Shown piece after piece: positions 7,198 to 13,404 of a stretch of DNA of 21,463 nt. This DNA comes from a virus. A program made the position numbers and the translations under genes. The stretch's first letter is position 1. Every line of letters begins with the position of its first letter. The DNA lies in IMG/VR virus record IMGVR_UViG_3300030103_000301, positions 1-21,463 of that record, one strand, 5' to 3'. Under the pieces are notes generated by a model. It was not told where the DNA came from. It worked only from the letters and a program-made list of their open reading frames with translations, and did not search any database.

Positions 7198-8100
7198 ATG
7201 ACACAACTTACAACAATTGATACTAATAACTACGCAGCTATGGCAAAGGCAATGGGCATTGCATCTGAAGCAAACAACTCAAAGCAAAAGTCTAGCAGCT
7301 TGGCTCGTTTACGTATCAATCATAGCCCTGTCATGGGGCAGACAGAAGTAAAAGGTAAGATGGTCAACATGGAAGTTGTTTCTGGTGGTGCATACAAACT
7401 AGAAATTCCTGATGGCGAGACTTACTATGCTTCATCAATTAAGGTACGCCCATTCATGCAGCGTTTTATGTACAAGCGTTTTGTACGTGGCATGGGTGAC
7501 GCACCTAATCGCTACATTAAAACACTCATGTCAGATGACTTGAACATAGACCTCAAGGACAATGACGGTGGCTTTAACTGTGGCAAACCTGCTGGTTACA
7601 TCAAGGACTTCAAGGCATTGCCAGAGAAGATGCAAGAGTTAATCAAGCAGATTAAACGTGTCCGTGTTGTGCTTGGCACAGTAGAACTAAAAGATGCAAT
7701 CACTATTAATGGTGATGCTGCTGACCTTGGTGCTGTTCCATTCATATGGGAGATTGACAATCGAGATGCTTTCAAGATTGTCGGTGAGAGTTTTACCTCA
7801 CTTGCAAAGATGCAGCGTCTTCCTGTACAACACTTAATTACGGCTAACACTCAGGAAAGAAAGTTACCTAACGGTAATGCCTTTTACCTTCCAGTGGTGT
7901 CGCTAGATGTCTCAAAGACAATCACCATCAGTGATAAAGACCAAGCAATGTTTGCTGATTTTATTTCATGGGTGGATAACTATAACTCTTATATCGCAAA
8001 CGCATGGGCTGAAAAAGCTAACTCAGACATGGATGACGATGACATTGATGTTGTAGATAATTTGGTTGACATTGAGATTGAGGAAGACGAGGTAGCGTAA
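7198..8100 (+). CDS. Probable single-stranded DNA-binding protein (T7 gp2.5 analogue)
   Basis: A 300-residue protein between the polymerase and the exonuclease. The middle is beta-rich and mixed (for example VEVVSGGAYKLEIPDGETYYASSIKV-type strands), and the last 25 residues (276-300) are strongly acidic with DMDDDD and EIEEDEVA. An acidic C-terminal tail is the shared trait of phage SSBs such as T7 gp2.5, where it contacts polymerase and primase-helicase. Unlike gp2.5 the tail does not end in an aromatic residue. I see no sequence motif proving an OB fold, so the call rests on tail composition, length and neighbourhood. The stop overlaps the exonuclease ATG (TAATG). The gene frame is secure; the function is moderately supported. 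Confidence 0.6.
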   Translation: MTQLTTIDTNNYAAMAKAMGIASEANNSKQKSSSLARLRINHSPVMGQTEVKGKMVNMEVVSGGAYKLEIPDGETYYASSIKVRPFMQRFMYKRFVRGMGDAPNRYIKTLMSDDLNIDLKDNDGGFNCGKPAGYIKDFKALPEKMQELIKQIKRVRVVLGTVELKDAITINGDAADLGAVPFIWEIDNRDAFKIVGESFTSLAKMQRLPVQHLITANTQERKLPNGNAFYLPVVSLDVSKTITISDKDQAMFADFISWVDNYNSYIANAWAEKANSDMDDDDIDVVDNLVDIEIEEDEVA

Positions 8101-8960
8101 TGAACCATCCTGCTGAACTTGCATTGCATCAGTACATGGAAGATGCAGTATCAGGCAAAACAACAATGTCTGATGCTACCATTGACCAAGTAGCAAGCGA
8201 CATTAAAGATGCACTCAAGAGGCAGTTTGGTGGTAGCAAACGGGGTGACTTCAGACTACGTATGTCTAACGTGGGTCGCCCCGCTTGCCAACTTTGGTAT
8301 GAGAAGAACAAGCCGGATGTTGCACTACCAAAGCCTACAACATTTGTAATGAACATGATGCTTGGAGATATAGTTGAGGCTGTTTTTAAAGGGCTATTAA
8401 AAGAAGCAGGAGTAGCGTATGAAGATAATAAAAAAGTTACCCTTAACTTGCCTAATGCTAACATTTCTGGCACATATGATATTGTAATTCAGGATGCGGT
8501 TGATGACATTAAATCAGCTTCCGACTGGTCATATAGAAACAAGTTTGAATCCTACAATACTCTGGCAAGTAGCGATGCATTTGGATACGTTGCACAATTA
8601 GCTGGTTATGCAAAAGCATCAGGAAAAAAAGCAGGGGGTTGGTGGGTAGTAAATAAAGCCAATGGTCAGTTTAAGTATATACCTGCTAGTGGTCTTGATG
8701 TTGATTCTGAGGTAGCAAAGATACAAACTACAGTAGACGATGTAAACAACAATAAGTTTGAGCGTTGTTTTGAACCAGAGGCTGAGACCTTTAGAGGAAA
8801 AGAAACAGGAAATAAAGTTCTAAGTAAGTCATGTTCTTTTTGTTCATACAAAAATGACTGCTGGCCTAAACTTACACGGCTACCTGCCGTTAAGTCACAA
8901 GCTAAAGAACCTAAGATGGTTGACTACGTAGAACTAGCAGAGGAATATAATGCCGCCTAA
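8100..8960 (+). CDS. PD-(D/E)XK exonuclease, RecB/Cas4-like, with predicted Fe-S cluster
   Basis: A 286-residue RecB-type nuclease. Visible motifs: GDIVEAVFKGLL (89-100), D127 in SGTYDIVI, the active-site D136-I-K138 with following KSAS, and the QLAGYA helix (Q166, Y170). One cysteine upstream (C63, RPACQLWY) and three at the C-terminus (C245, C248, C254 in SCSFCSYKNDCW) match the spacing used by Cas4/AddB nucleases to hold a 4Fe-4S cluster that staples the domain together. In T7-like phages the nuclease at this position (gp6) degrades host DNA and removes primers. Translation is coupled to the upstream SSB-like gene, and its end overlaps endonuclease I by 11 bases. No key residue is missing. 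Confidence 0.82.
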   Translation: MNHPAELALHQYMEDAVSGKTTMSDATIDQVASDIKDALKRQFGGSKRGDFRLRMSNVGRPACQLWYEKNKPDVALPKPTTFVMNMMLGDIVEAVFKGLLKEAGVAYEDNKKVTLNLPNANISGTYDIVIQDAVDDIKSASDWSYRNKFESYNTLASSDAFGYVAQLAGYAKASGKKAGGWWVVNKANGQFKYIPASGLDVDSEVAKIQTTVDDVNNNKFERCFEPEAETFRGKETGNKVLSKSCSFCSYKNDCWPKLTRLPAVKSQAKEPKMVDYVELAEEYNAA

Positions 8961-9411
8961 TTTTAAACAGTTTAGAGCAGCACGTAAGTATGGGTACAGG
9001 TCAGGCTTAGAGGTCAAGCTATCTGATTATCTAAAGAAACTAAAGATTGACTTTGGTTACGAATGTATTAAGATAGAGTGGGAAGACTTAGCCTACCGCA
9101 CCTATACCCCTGACTTTGTTTTGTCTAATGGTATTATAATAGAAACAAAGGGAATGTTTACAGCAGCAGATAGACGTAAGCATTTAGCTATAAAGAAGCA
9201 GCATCCTAAACTAGATATACGTTTTGTATTTGAAAATCACAGACGTAAGTTACGAAAAGGTGCTAAGTCTACATACGGGGAATGGTGTGATAAGCACGGA
9301 TTTATGTGCTACAATAGAATTGTTCCAGAAGAATGGTTAAAAGAGAAAGGCAAAAATAAACACCCAGAGTTTATCAAGTTCTCTGGTACAAAAGTAAAAA
9401 GGAGAAAATGA
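8950..9411 (+). CDS. T7 endonuclease I-like Holliday junction resolvase
   Basis: The 153-residue product aligns by eye with T7 gp3 almost throughout. It shares GYRSGLE near the N-terminus, YTPDFVLSNG (52-61), IETKGMF (64-70), DRRKHLAIKKQHPKLDIR, and YGEWCDKHG towards the end. The four catalytic residues are E21, D55, E65 and K67, matching the T7 enzyme's E20, D55, E65 and K67. The enzyme cleaves four-way junctions and branched DNA as a domain-swapped dimer; in T7 it also breaks down host DNA and is needed before packaging. It overlaps the exonuclease gene by 11 bases. The C-terminus is highly basic (TKVKRRK). Length is close to the T7 protein's 149. Confidence 0.95.
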   Translation: MPPNFKQFRAARKYGYRSGLEVKLSDYLKKLKIDFGYECIKIEWEDLAYRTYTPDFVLSNGIIIETKGMFTAADRRKHLAIKKQHPKLDIRFVFENHRRKLRKGAKSTYGEWCDKHGFMCYNRIVPEEWLKEKGKNKHPEFIKFSGTKVKRRK

Positions 9412-9767
9412 TGAGCAAAATAGAACGTGATAGGGTAGAACCAGAAGATTTTATTGTACGGGTTAGACCAACTCAAGATAGTGAGGGTGTATGGAATGGA
9501 GAAATTGATGTTGCAATTATAACACAACCAGAAAATCCTTTGGATGATGAGGACTATTTTCAGGTAATGCACTTCTGCAAAATGCTTGCATCAACAATTC
9601 CAGTCATGGAAGTTAATGAAGATTTTCGTGAGTTAGTACATGAATATGTAATGGAAACACTTGACAGGCACTATGAAGTTGAGTTAGAAGATAAGCCACA
9701 AGTTGTTGGAAGAGAGGGCAACGTGGTTAAGATTGACTTTGGTACAAAAACAGAAGGGAGTGCATAA
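9411..9767 (+). CDS. Conserved-looking hypothetical phage protein (118 aa)
   Basis: An acidic 118-residue protein starting MSKIERDRVEPEDF. A tandem ATGATG offers starts at 9408 and 9411; AAGGAG at 9399-9404 is 3 bases from the first but 6 from the second, so 9411 is preferred. The sequence alternates strands (FIVRVRP, GEIDVAIIT) with helices (DYFQVMHFCKMLAST, ELVHEYVMETLDRHYEVE) and ends in a short strand (VVKIDFGT). No catalytic motif is visible and I cannot name a family. It sits between endonuclease I and DUF3310, in a run of small genes typical of phage nucleotide-metabolism regions. The TAA overlaps the next ATG. Confidence 0.75.
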   Translation: MSKIERDRVEPEDFIVRVRPTQDSEGVWNGEIDVAIITQPENPLDDEDYFQVMHFCKMLASTIPVMEVNEDFRELVHEYVMETLDRHYEVELEDKPQVVGREGNVVKIDFGTKTEGSA

Positions 9768-10066
9768 TGACAAGTTACAAAAACATAATGGAAAAGATTG
9801 AACAGGCAGAGCAGATTGGCAAAGAGTCATACGGTAATGTAAACATGGTGGATAGTCCACCTCATTACAACAGCACAGAGATTGAATGCATTGAAGCTAT
9901 TGCCGCAGCTACTAGTGATGGATTTGAATATTATCTACAAGGTAACATCATGAAATATTTATGGCGTTATCGCTACAAAAATGGTGTTGAAGATTTGGAA
10001 AAAGCAAGATGGTATTTAAACAAATTAATATTTGAAGTTGAGGGTTTATACGATGATGAGAGTTAA
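9767..10066 (+). CDS. DUF3310 family protein
   Basis: The 99-residue product carries the DUF3310 signature from residue 30 on: SPPHYN, a helix with IECIEAI (39-45), then FEYYLQGNIMKYLWRYRYKNGVEDLEKARWYLNKLI (53-88). The family is common in T7-like and other phages and is sometimes listed as a nucleotide-kinase-like protein, but no reaction has been firmly established to my knowledge. It is small, helical and fused here to a 29-residue polar N-terminal extension. GAAGGGAG precedes the ATG, which itself overlaps the upstream stop. The gene end overlaps the next small gene by 14 bases. The family call is confident; function unknown. Confidence 0.88.
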   Translation: MTSYKNIMEKIEQAEQIGKESYGNVNMVDSPPHYNSTEIECIEAIAAATSDGFEYYLQGNIMKYLWRYRYKNGVEDLEKARWYLNKLIFEVEGLYDDES

Positions 10067-10214
10067 GATGTTTCTTACATTGGATGTAGACCCAGAAGAA
10101 TATCCAGTTCCTGCTGATGAAAATGTAGCAGAAGAATTAGAAGAGAGCCTTCAGGAATACTTGTATGACATAGAAGGAATTAAAATACGTAACATTAGAA
10201 CAATACAGGAGTGA
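10053..10214 (+). CDS. Small hypothetical protein (53 aa), overlapping DUF3310
   Basis: A 53-residue acidic protein starting MMRVKMFLTLDVDPEEYPVP. An upstream in-frame ATG at 10032 exists, but GAGGG at 10040-10044 places the ribosome on the ATG at 10053 (or 10056). The predicted fold is strand-helix-strand: a first strand MRVKMFLTLDVD, an acidic helix NVAEELEESLQEYLYDIEG and a last strand IKIRNIRTIQ. This alpha-beta shape recurs in small phage proteins beside ribonucleotide reductases, but I cannot assign a family. It ends 4 bases before the reductase ATG, and its own last codons carry the AGGAG used by that gene. Confidence 0.65.
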   Translation: MMRVKMFLTLDVDPEEYPVPADENVAEELEESLQEYLYDIEGIKIRNIRTIQE

Positions 10215-10218
10215 CCCT

Positions 10219-12162
10219 ATGATAAGTAATCATTTACCTACAGACTATCAAAACTTTATTGCGCTGTCTCGTTATGCGAGATGGAAAGAAGATGAACAAA
10301 GAAGAGAGACTTGGACTGAGACAGTTCAAAGATACTTTGACTACATGGAAAAGCATTTAAAGACCAACCACAAATACAAATTACCTACTGATTTGCGTGT
10401 TGAATTAGAAGATGCTGTACTAAATCAAGACATCATGCCAAGCATGAGAGCCTTAATGACATCTGGTCCTGCACTGGACCGTTGCCATGTAGGTGGATAC
10501 AATTGTTCATACGTACCTGTGGATAGCCCACGTGCGTTTGATGAGACAATGTATATACTCATGTGTGGTACTGGTGTAGGCTTCTCTGTTGAACGTCACA
10601 ACATTGAGAAGCTACCAATCGTCAACGAAGATATGCATAAGACCGATACTGTTATCAAGGTTGGCGATTCACGTCCGGGCTGGGCCAAATCACTGCGTGA
10701 ACTTATCTCTCTCCTGTACGCAGGGCAGATACCACAGTGGGATGTATCAGAAGTACGTCCTGCAGGTGCAAGGCTAAAGACCTTTGGTGGTAGAGCCAGT
10801 GGCCCAGCCCCGCTTGAAGAACTGTTTGAGTTTTGCATAGAGAAGTTCAAAGCAGCAGCAGGTCGTAGACTGTACCCTATTGAATGTCACGACATTATGT
10901 GTAAGATTGGTGAGGTTGTAGTTGTCGGTGGGGTCAGACGCAGCGCACTCATTAGCCTATCCAACCTGAATGATGACCAGATGGCTCATGCTAAATCAGG
11001 TATGTGGTGGGAAAACGAAGGACAACGTGCGCTTGCAAACAACAGCGTTGCCTACAAAGGAAAGCCACAGATGGGTACATTCATGCGTGAATGGCTATCG
11101 CTGTACGAAAGTAAGTCAGGTGAACGTGGTATCTTTAATCGTAAGTCTGCTCAAGTACAAGCAGCTAAGAATGGACGCAGAGATGCGGAACAAGATTTCG
11201 GATGCAACCCTTGTAGTGAAATTATATTACGTCCCTATCAGTTCTGTAACTTATCTGAGGTGGTTGTGCGTGAAACAGACACGCAGCAGACACTAACAGA
11301 GAAGGTACGCTTGGCTACAATACTAGGTACTTTCCAATCTACCCTGACTGACTTCAAGTATCTGCGTAGTATATGGAAGAAGAACACAGAGGAAGAACGT
11401 CTGCTTGGTGTATCTCTTACAGGTATCATGGACAATCAGTTGACAGCAGGTAAGTCTGCTCATCTTGGTATGAACATAGGCACTACATTAGAAGCACTAA
11501 AGGATGTAGCTATCAATGCTAACAAAGCTATGGCAAAGCAGTTAAAGATACCACAGTCTACAGCTATCACGTGCGTCAAACCATCGGGAACTGTATCACA
11601 GTTGGTAGATAGTGCATCAGGTATTCATGCAAGGCATAACCCTTATTACATTCGCACTGTTCGTGGTGATAACAAAGACCCATTAACACAATTCATGGTA
11701 TCACAGGGTATTCCAGCAGAGCCAGATGTAATGAAGCCAGATAGCACAACAGTATTTAGCTTCCCAATGAAGTCGCCTAACAATGCTGTAAATAGAACAA
11801 CTATGTCGGCTATTGAACAGCTTGAGTTGTGGCTAAAGTATCAGCGTCACTGGTGTGAACACAAACCATCTGTAACAATCTCTGTAAAAGAAGAAGAGTG
11901 GATGGATGTAGGCTCATGGGTGTATGAACACTTTGATGAAGTATCAGGCATCAGCTTCCTACCATTTAGTGAGCATACATATAAGCAAGCACCTTATCAG
12001 GATTGCACCAAGGAAGAGTACGAAGAGATGAAAGCACAAATGCCTAGTGCTATTGACTGGGTTGTACTACGTGACTTTGAAAAGGAAGACACTACATCAG
12101 GTGGGCGTGAGTTAGCTTGTACTGCAGGGGTATGTGAAGTTGTTGACTTAACTGCAGCATAA
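10219..12162 (+). CDS. nrdJ: Adenosylcobalamin-dependent (class II, monomeric) ribonucleotide reductase
   Basis: The 647-residue protein matches the monomeric class II enzyme typified by Lactobacillus leichmannii RTPR. The five functional cysteines fall in order with the family's spacing. C96 (NCSYVPVDSP) and C343 (QFCNLSE) form the reducing pair. C332 in NPCSEI is the thiyl radical site, with E334 as the acid/base. C634 and C639 in the tail (ACTAGVCEV) shuttle electrons. C332-C343 are 11 apart and C634-C639 are 5 apart, as in the Lactobacillus enzyme. The enzyme reduces ribonucleoside triphosphates using a radical generated from coenzyme B12, supplying deoxynucleotides for phage replication. 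It is somewhat shorter than the 739-residue relative but complete. The phage thus depends on host cobalamin. AGGAG at 10207-10211 supports the start. Confidence 0.93.
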   Translation: MISNHLPTDYQNFIALSRYARWKEDEQRRETWTETVQRYFDYMEKHLKTNHKYKLPTDLRVELEDAVLNQDIMPSMRALMTSGPALDRCHVGGYNCSYVPVDSPRAFDETMYILMCGTGVGFSVERHNIEKLPIVNEDMHKTDTVIKVGDSRPGWAKSLRELISLLYAGQIPQWDVSEVRPAGARLKTFGGRASGPAPLEELFEFCIEKFKAAAGRRLYPIECHDIMCKIGEVVVVGGVRRSALISLSNLNDDQMAHAKSGMWWENEGQRALANNSVAYKGKPQMGTFMREWLSLYESKSGERGIFNRKSAQVQAAKNGRRDAEQDFGCNPCSEIILRPYQFCNLSEVVVRETDTQQTLTEKVRLATILGTFQSTLTDFKYLRSIWKKNTEEERLLGVSLTGIMDNQLTAGKSAHLGMNIGTTLEALKDVAINANKAMAKQLKIPQSTAITCVKPSGTVSQLVDSASGIHARHNPYYIRTVRGDNKDPLTQFMVSQGIPAEPDVMKPDSTTVFSFPMKSPNNAVNRTTMSAIEQLELWLKYQRHWCEHKPSVTISVKEEEWMDVGSWVYEHFDEVSGISFLPFSEHTYKQAPYQDCTKEEYEEMKAQMPSAIDWVVLRDFEKEDTTSGGRELACTAGVCEVVDLTAA

Positions 12163-12290
12163 TGATAGAGTGTAGTGGATTAGACTTGCTGTGGTGGCAG
12201 TGGTGGATACTGGTAATGATTACAGTAAACACCACACTTAACTTGGTAGTATTCTTCAAACATAGGTTTAGAAAGAAAGGAGATAATTAA
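12162..12290 (+). CDS. Small Trp-rich single-pass membrane protein (42 aa)
   Basis: A short frame opening at an ATG overlapping the reductase stop (TAATG) and closing with a TAA that overlaps the next ATG, so both ends are coupled. The 42-residue product has a short N-terminus, then LLWWQWWILVMITVNTTLNLVVFF, a membrane segment opened by four Trp around one Gln, and a basic tail KHRFRKKGDN. By the positive-inside rule the C-terminus should face the cytoplasm. No clear Shine-Dalgarno is seen; the tail codons carry the AAAGGAG for the following gene. The exact fit between two genes and the membrane-protein composition support a real gene. It could be a holin-like or host-envelope modifier, but nothing shows this directly. 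Confidence 0.6.
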   Translation: MIECSGLDLLWWQWWILVMITVNTTLNLVVFFKHRFRKKGDN

Positions 12291-12535
12291 TGGGTATAAG
12301 AAATATACTAATCAACGCTGCTCGTTCACATTATGCAGGTCATATAAATAAACACCTATCAAATGTTGAGGTGTTATTAGAAAGGCCAGCAGGTATTGGT
12401 GAACATCAGGACATACAAGAAGCAATTGAAATAGAGTTAGGTCATATTGCTGACTACCATGATAAGCTAGAGATGCTAACTAAGTTCTTTATTAAACAGG
12501 AAGAGGAGATTGAAGATGACAATAAAACCAAGTAA
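12290..12535 (+). CDS. Conserved small hypothetical protein (81 aa) of marine phages
   Basis: The 81-residue helical product begins MGIRNILINAARSHYAGHINKH and continues with a pattern of HxxNVEVLLxxPxGIGEHxDIxEAIExELxxIAxYxDKLEMLxKF. I recall similar short proteins from cyanophages and pelagiphages, always unnamed. The central GIGEH and the helix pairs before and after suggest a compact helical hairpin; there is no metal or nucleotide motif. AAAGGAG at 12276-12282 gives a good ribosome binding site and the ATG overlaps the preceding stop. The end overlaps the next gene by 20 bases. Coding status is secure; function is unknown. Confidence 0.75.
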   Translation: MGIRNILINAARSHYAGHINKHLSNVEVLLERPAGIGEHQDIQEAIEIELGHIADYHDKLEMLTKFFIKQEEEIEDDNKTK

Positions 12536-12950
12536 AGAGAACCGAAAGAAGTTTGACATTGATTTAGAGTACGGTGAGGTACGTGAACAGATGGTAGCTG
12601 ATATGCTACAGGATAAGAAGATAGAGGTGAAATCAGAACGAGATGTATGGCAACGAACTGGAAACATTGCTATTGAGTATGAGTGCTATGGCAAGCCTAG
12701 TGGTATCAATGCCACTGAATCAGATTATTGGTTTCACAATTTGTGTATTGGAGAAGATACCTTTGCTACGCTTGTCTTTAATACAAAGAGTTTAAAACGT
12801 ATCATTGACAAACTAGACTACAAGAGGTCTGTGTCAGGCGGTGATAATAATGCAGCACGTATGTACTTACTAAACCTGCAGAAGCTATTCTCATCGGACG
12901 TAATTAAAGCCTTTAAGGATGAAACAGATGGACTTAGAAACGCAAGCTAA
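12516..12950 (+). CDS. Putative PD-(D/E)XK nuclease-like protein (144 aa)
   Basis: GAGGAG at 12503-12508 lies 7 bases before the ATG at 12516, which I prefer over the in-frame TTG at 12510. The 144-residue product has a helix with E21 (LEYGEVREQMVADML), then a strand KIEVKSERD with E37-V38-K39, then GNIAIEYECYGKPSG (49-63). A Glu helix followed by a strand with ExK is the layout of small restriction-like (PD-(D/E)XK) nucleases, and IEVKxE...TGNIAxE...GKPSG is a recurrent phage variant in my recollection. The metal-binding Asp normally just before the ExK strand would have to be D33. Substrate unknown; a role in DNA degradation or junction processing is an inference from fold and neighbours. 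Confidence 0.6.
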   Translation: MTIKPSKENRKKFDIDLEYGEVREQMVADMLQDKKIEVKSERDVWQRTGNIAIEYECYGKPSGINATESDYWFHNLCIGEDTFATLVFNTKSLKRIIDKLDYKRSVSGGDNNAARMYLLNLQKLFSSDVIKAFKDETDGLRNAS

Positions 12951-13308
12951 AGAATGGATAAAGGAGAAATACAAAGACATGGAGATGAATGAATATCAAC
13001 GCAAGTCTATTGAGTTTGCTATCTATCCAGCCACGCACAGGATACTTTATCCTGCGCTTGGTTTGGCTGGTGAGGCAGGTGAGGTTGCCAACAAGGTTAA
13101 GAAGTTTATTAGAGATGGTGCTGACAAGGAATCGTTTGAAGTCAAGAAACTTGAAATAGCAGCGGAGATTGGTGATGTTCTATGGTACTGCGCTAATTTG
13201 GCAAATGACTTGGGTATTAATCTTTCTGATATTGCTTCTGAAAATTATTCTAAACTATCAGGACGAAGTAAAAGAGGCACACTTGGAGGTGATGGAGACA
13301 ATAGGTAA
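12928..13308 (+). CDS. MazG-like nucleotide pyrophosphohydrolase
   Basis: The product has the all-alpha NTP pyrophosphohydrolase signature: LGLAGEAGEV with E49/E52 and EIGDVLWY with E80/D83, the four acidic ligands for Mg, after an N-terminal MNEYQ...YP segment typical of MazG. Such enzymes hydrolyse (d)NTPs to monophosphates; in phages they may recycle host nucleotides or lower (p)ppGpp, the latter being debated. Possible starts are 12919, 12928 and 12979. AAGGA at 12915-12919 best serves 12928. MazG proteins usually begin at the NEYQ block, so 12979 cannot be excluded. It overlaps the PD-(D/E)XK gene upstream and a 32-residue peptide downstream. Confidence 0.85.
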   Translation: MDLETQAKEWIKEKYKDMEMNEYQRKSIEFAIYPATHRILYPALGLAGEAGEVANKVKKFIRDGADKESFEVKKLEIAAEIGDVLWYCANLANDLGINLSDIASENYSKLSGRSKRGTLGGDGDNR

Positions 13309-13390
13309 GCTATTTATTTTATCACTGCTATGTTATTACATGTATTATGTGGGTACAATAATACATTACACAATAAAAGAGGGGGCTTAA
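13292..13390 (+). CDS. Putative 32-aa membrane peptide, last gene of the + module
   Basis: A short frame beginning METIGKLFILSLLCYYMYY and ending KEGA. About 20 hydrophobic and aromatic residues make a single membrane helix, with a mixed tail. It overlaps the end of MazG by 17 bases. GGAGGTG sits right against the ATG at 13292, closer than ideal, so initiation may rely on coupling; the GTG at 13289 is an alternative. The longer in-frame version from 13169 lies wholly inside MazG and is probably not used. The TAA at 13388-13390 falls inside the loop of the terminator hairpin. Short length keeps confidence moderate. Confidence 0.45.
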   Translation: METIGKLFILSLLCYYMYYVGTIIHYTIKEGA

Positions 13391-13400
13391 TTGCCCCCTT
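13379..13400. terminator. Bidirectional intrinsic terminator between convergent modules
   Basis: GGGGGC at 13381-13386 pairs with GCCCCC at 13393-13398 around the loop TTAATT, and the stem can extend by A-T and G-T pairs on the outside. A TTGTTATTAT stretch follows on the + strand and TCTTTTATTG on the - strand, so it can end transcripts from both sides. It lies between the last + gene (stop at 13390) and the stop of the 1293-residue - strand gene at 13405. Confidence 0.85.
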
Positions 13401-13404
13401 GTTA

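Noticed and set aside
12510-12515. TTG start for the PD-(D/E)XK-like protein
   Set aside because: It is only one base from GAGGAG, whereas the ATG at 12516 is 7 bases away and a better codon.
13169-13291. N-terminal extension of the last + strand membrane peptide (73-residue version)
   Set aside because: The extra 41 codons lie entirely within MazG in another frame and have no good start signal; the short form from 13292 is more plausible.
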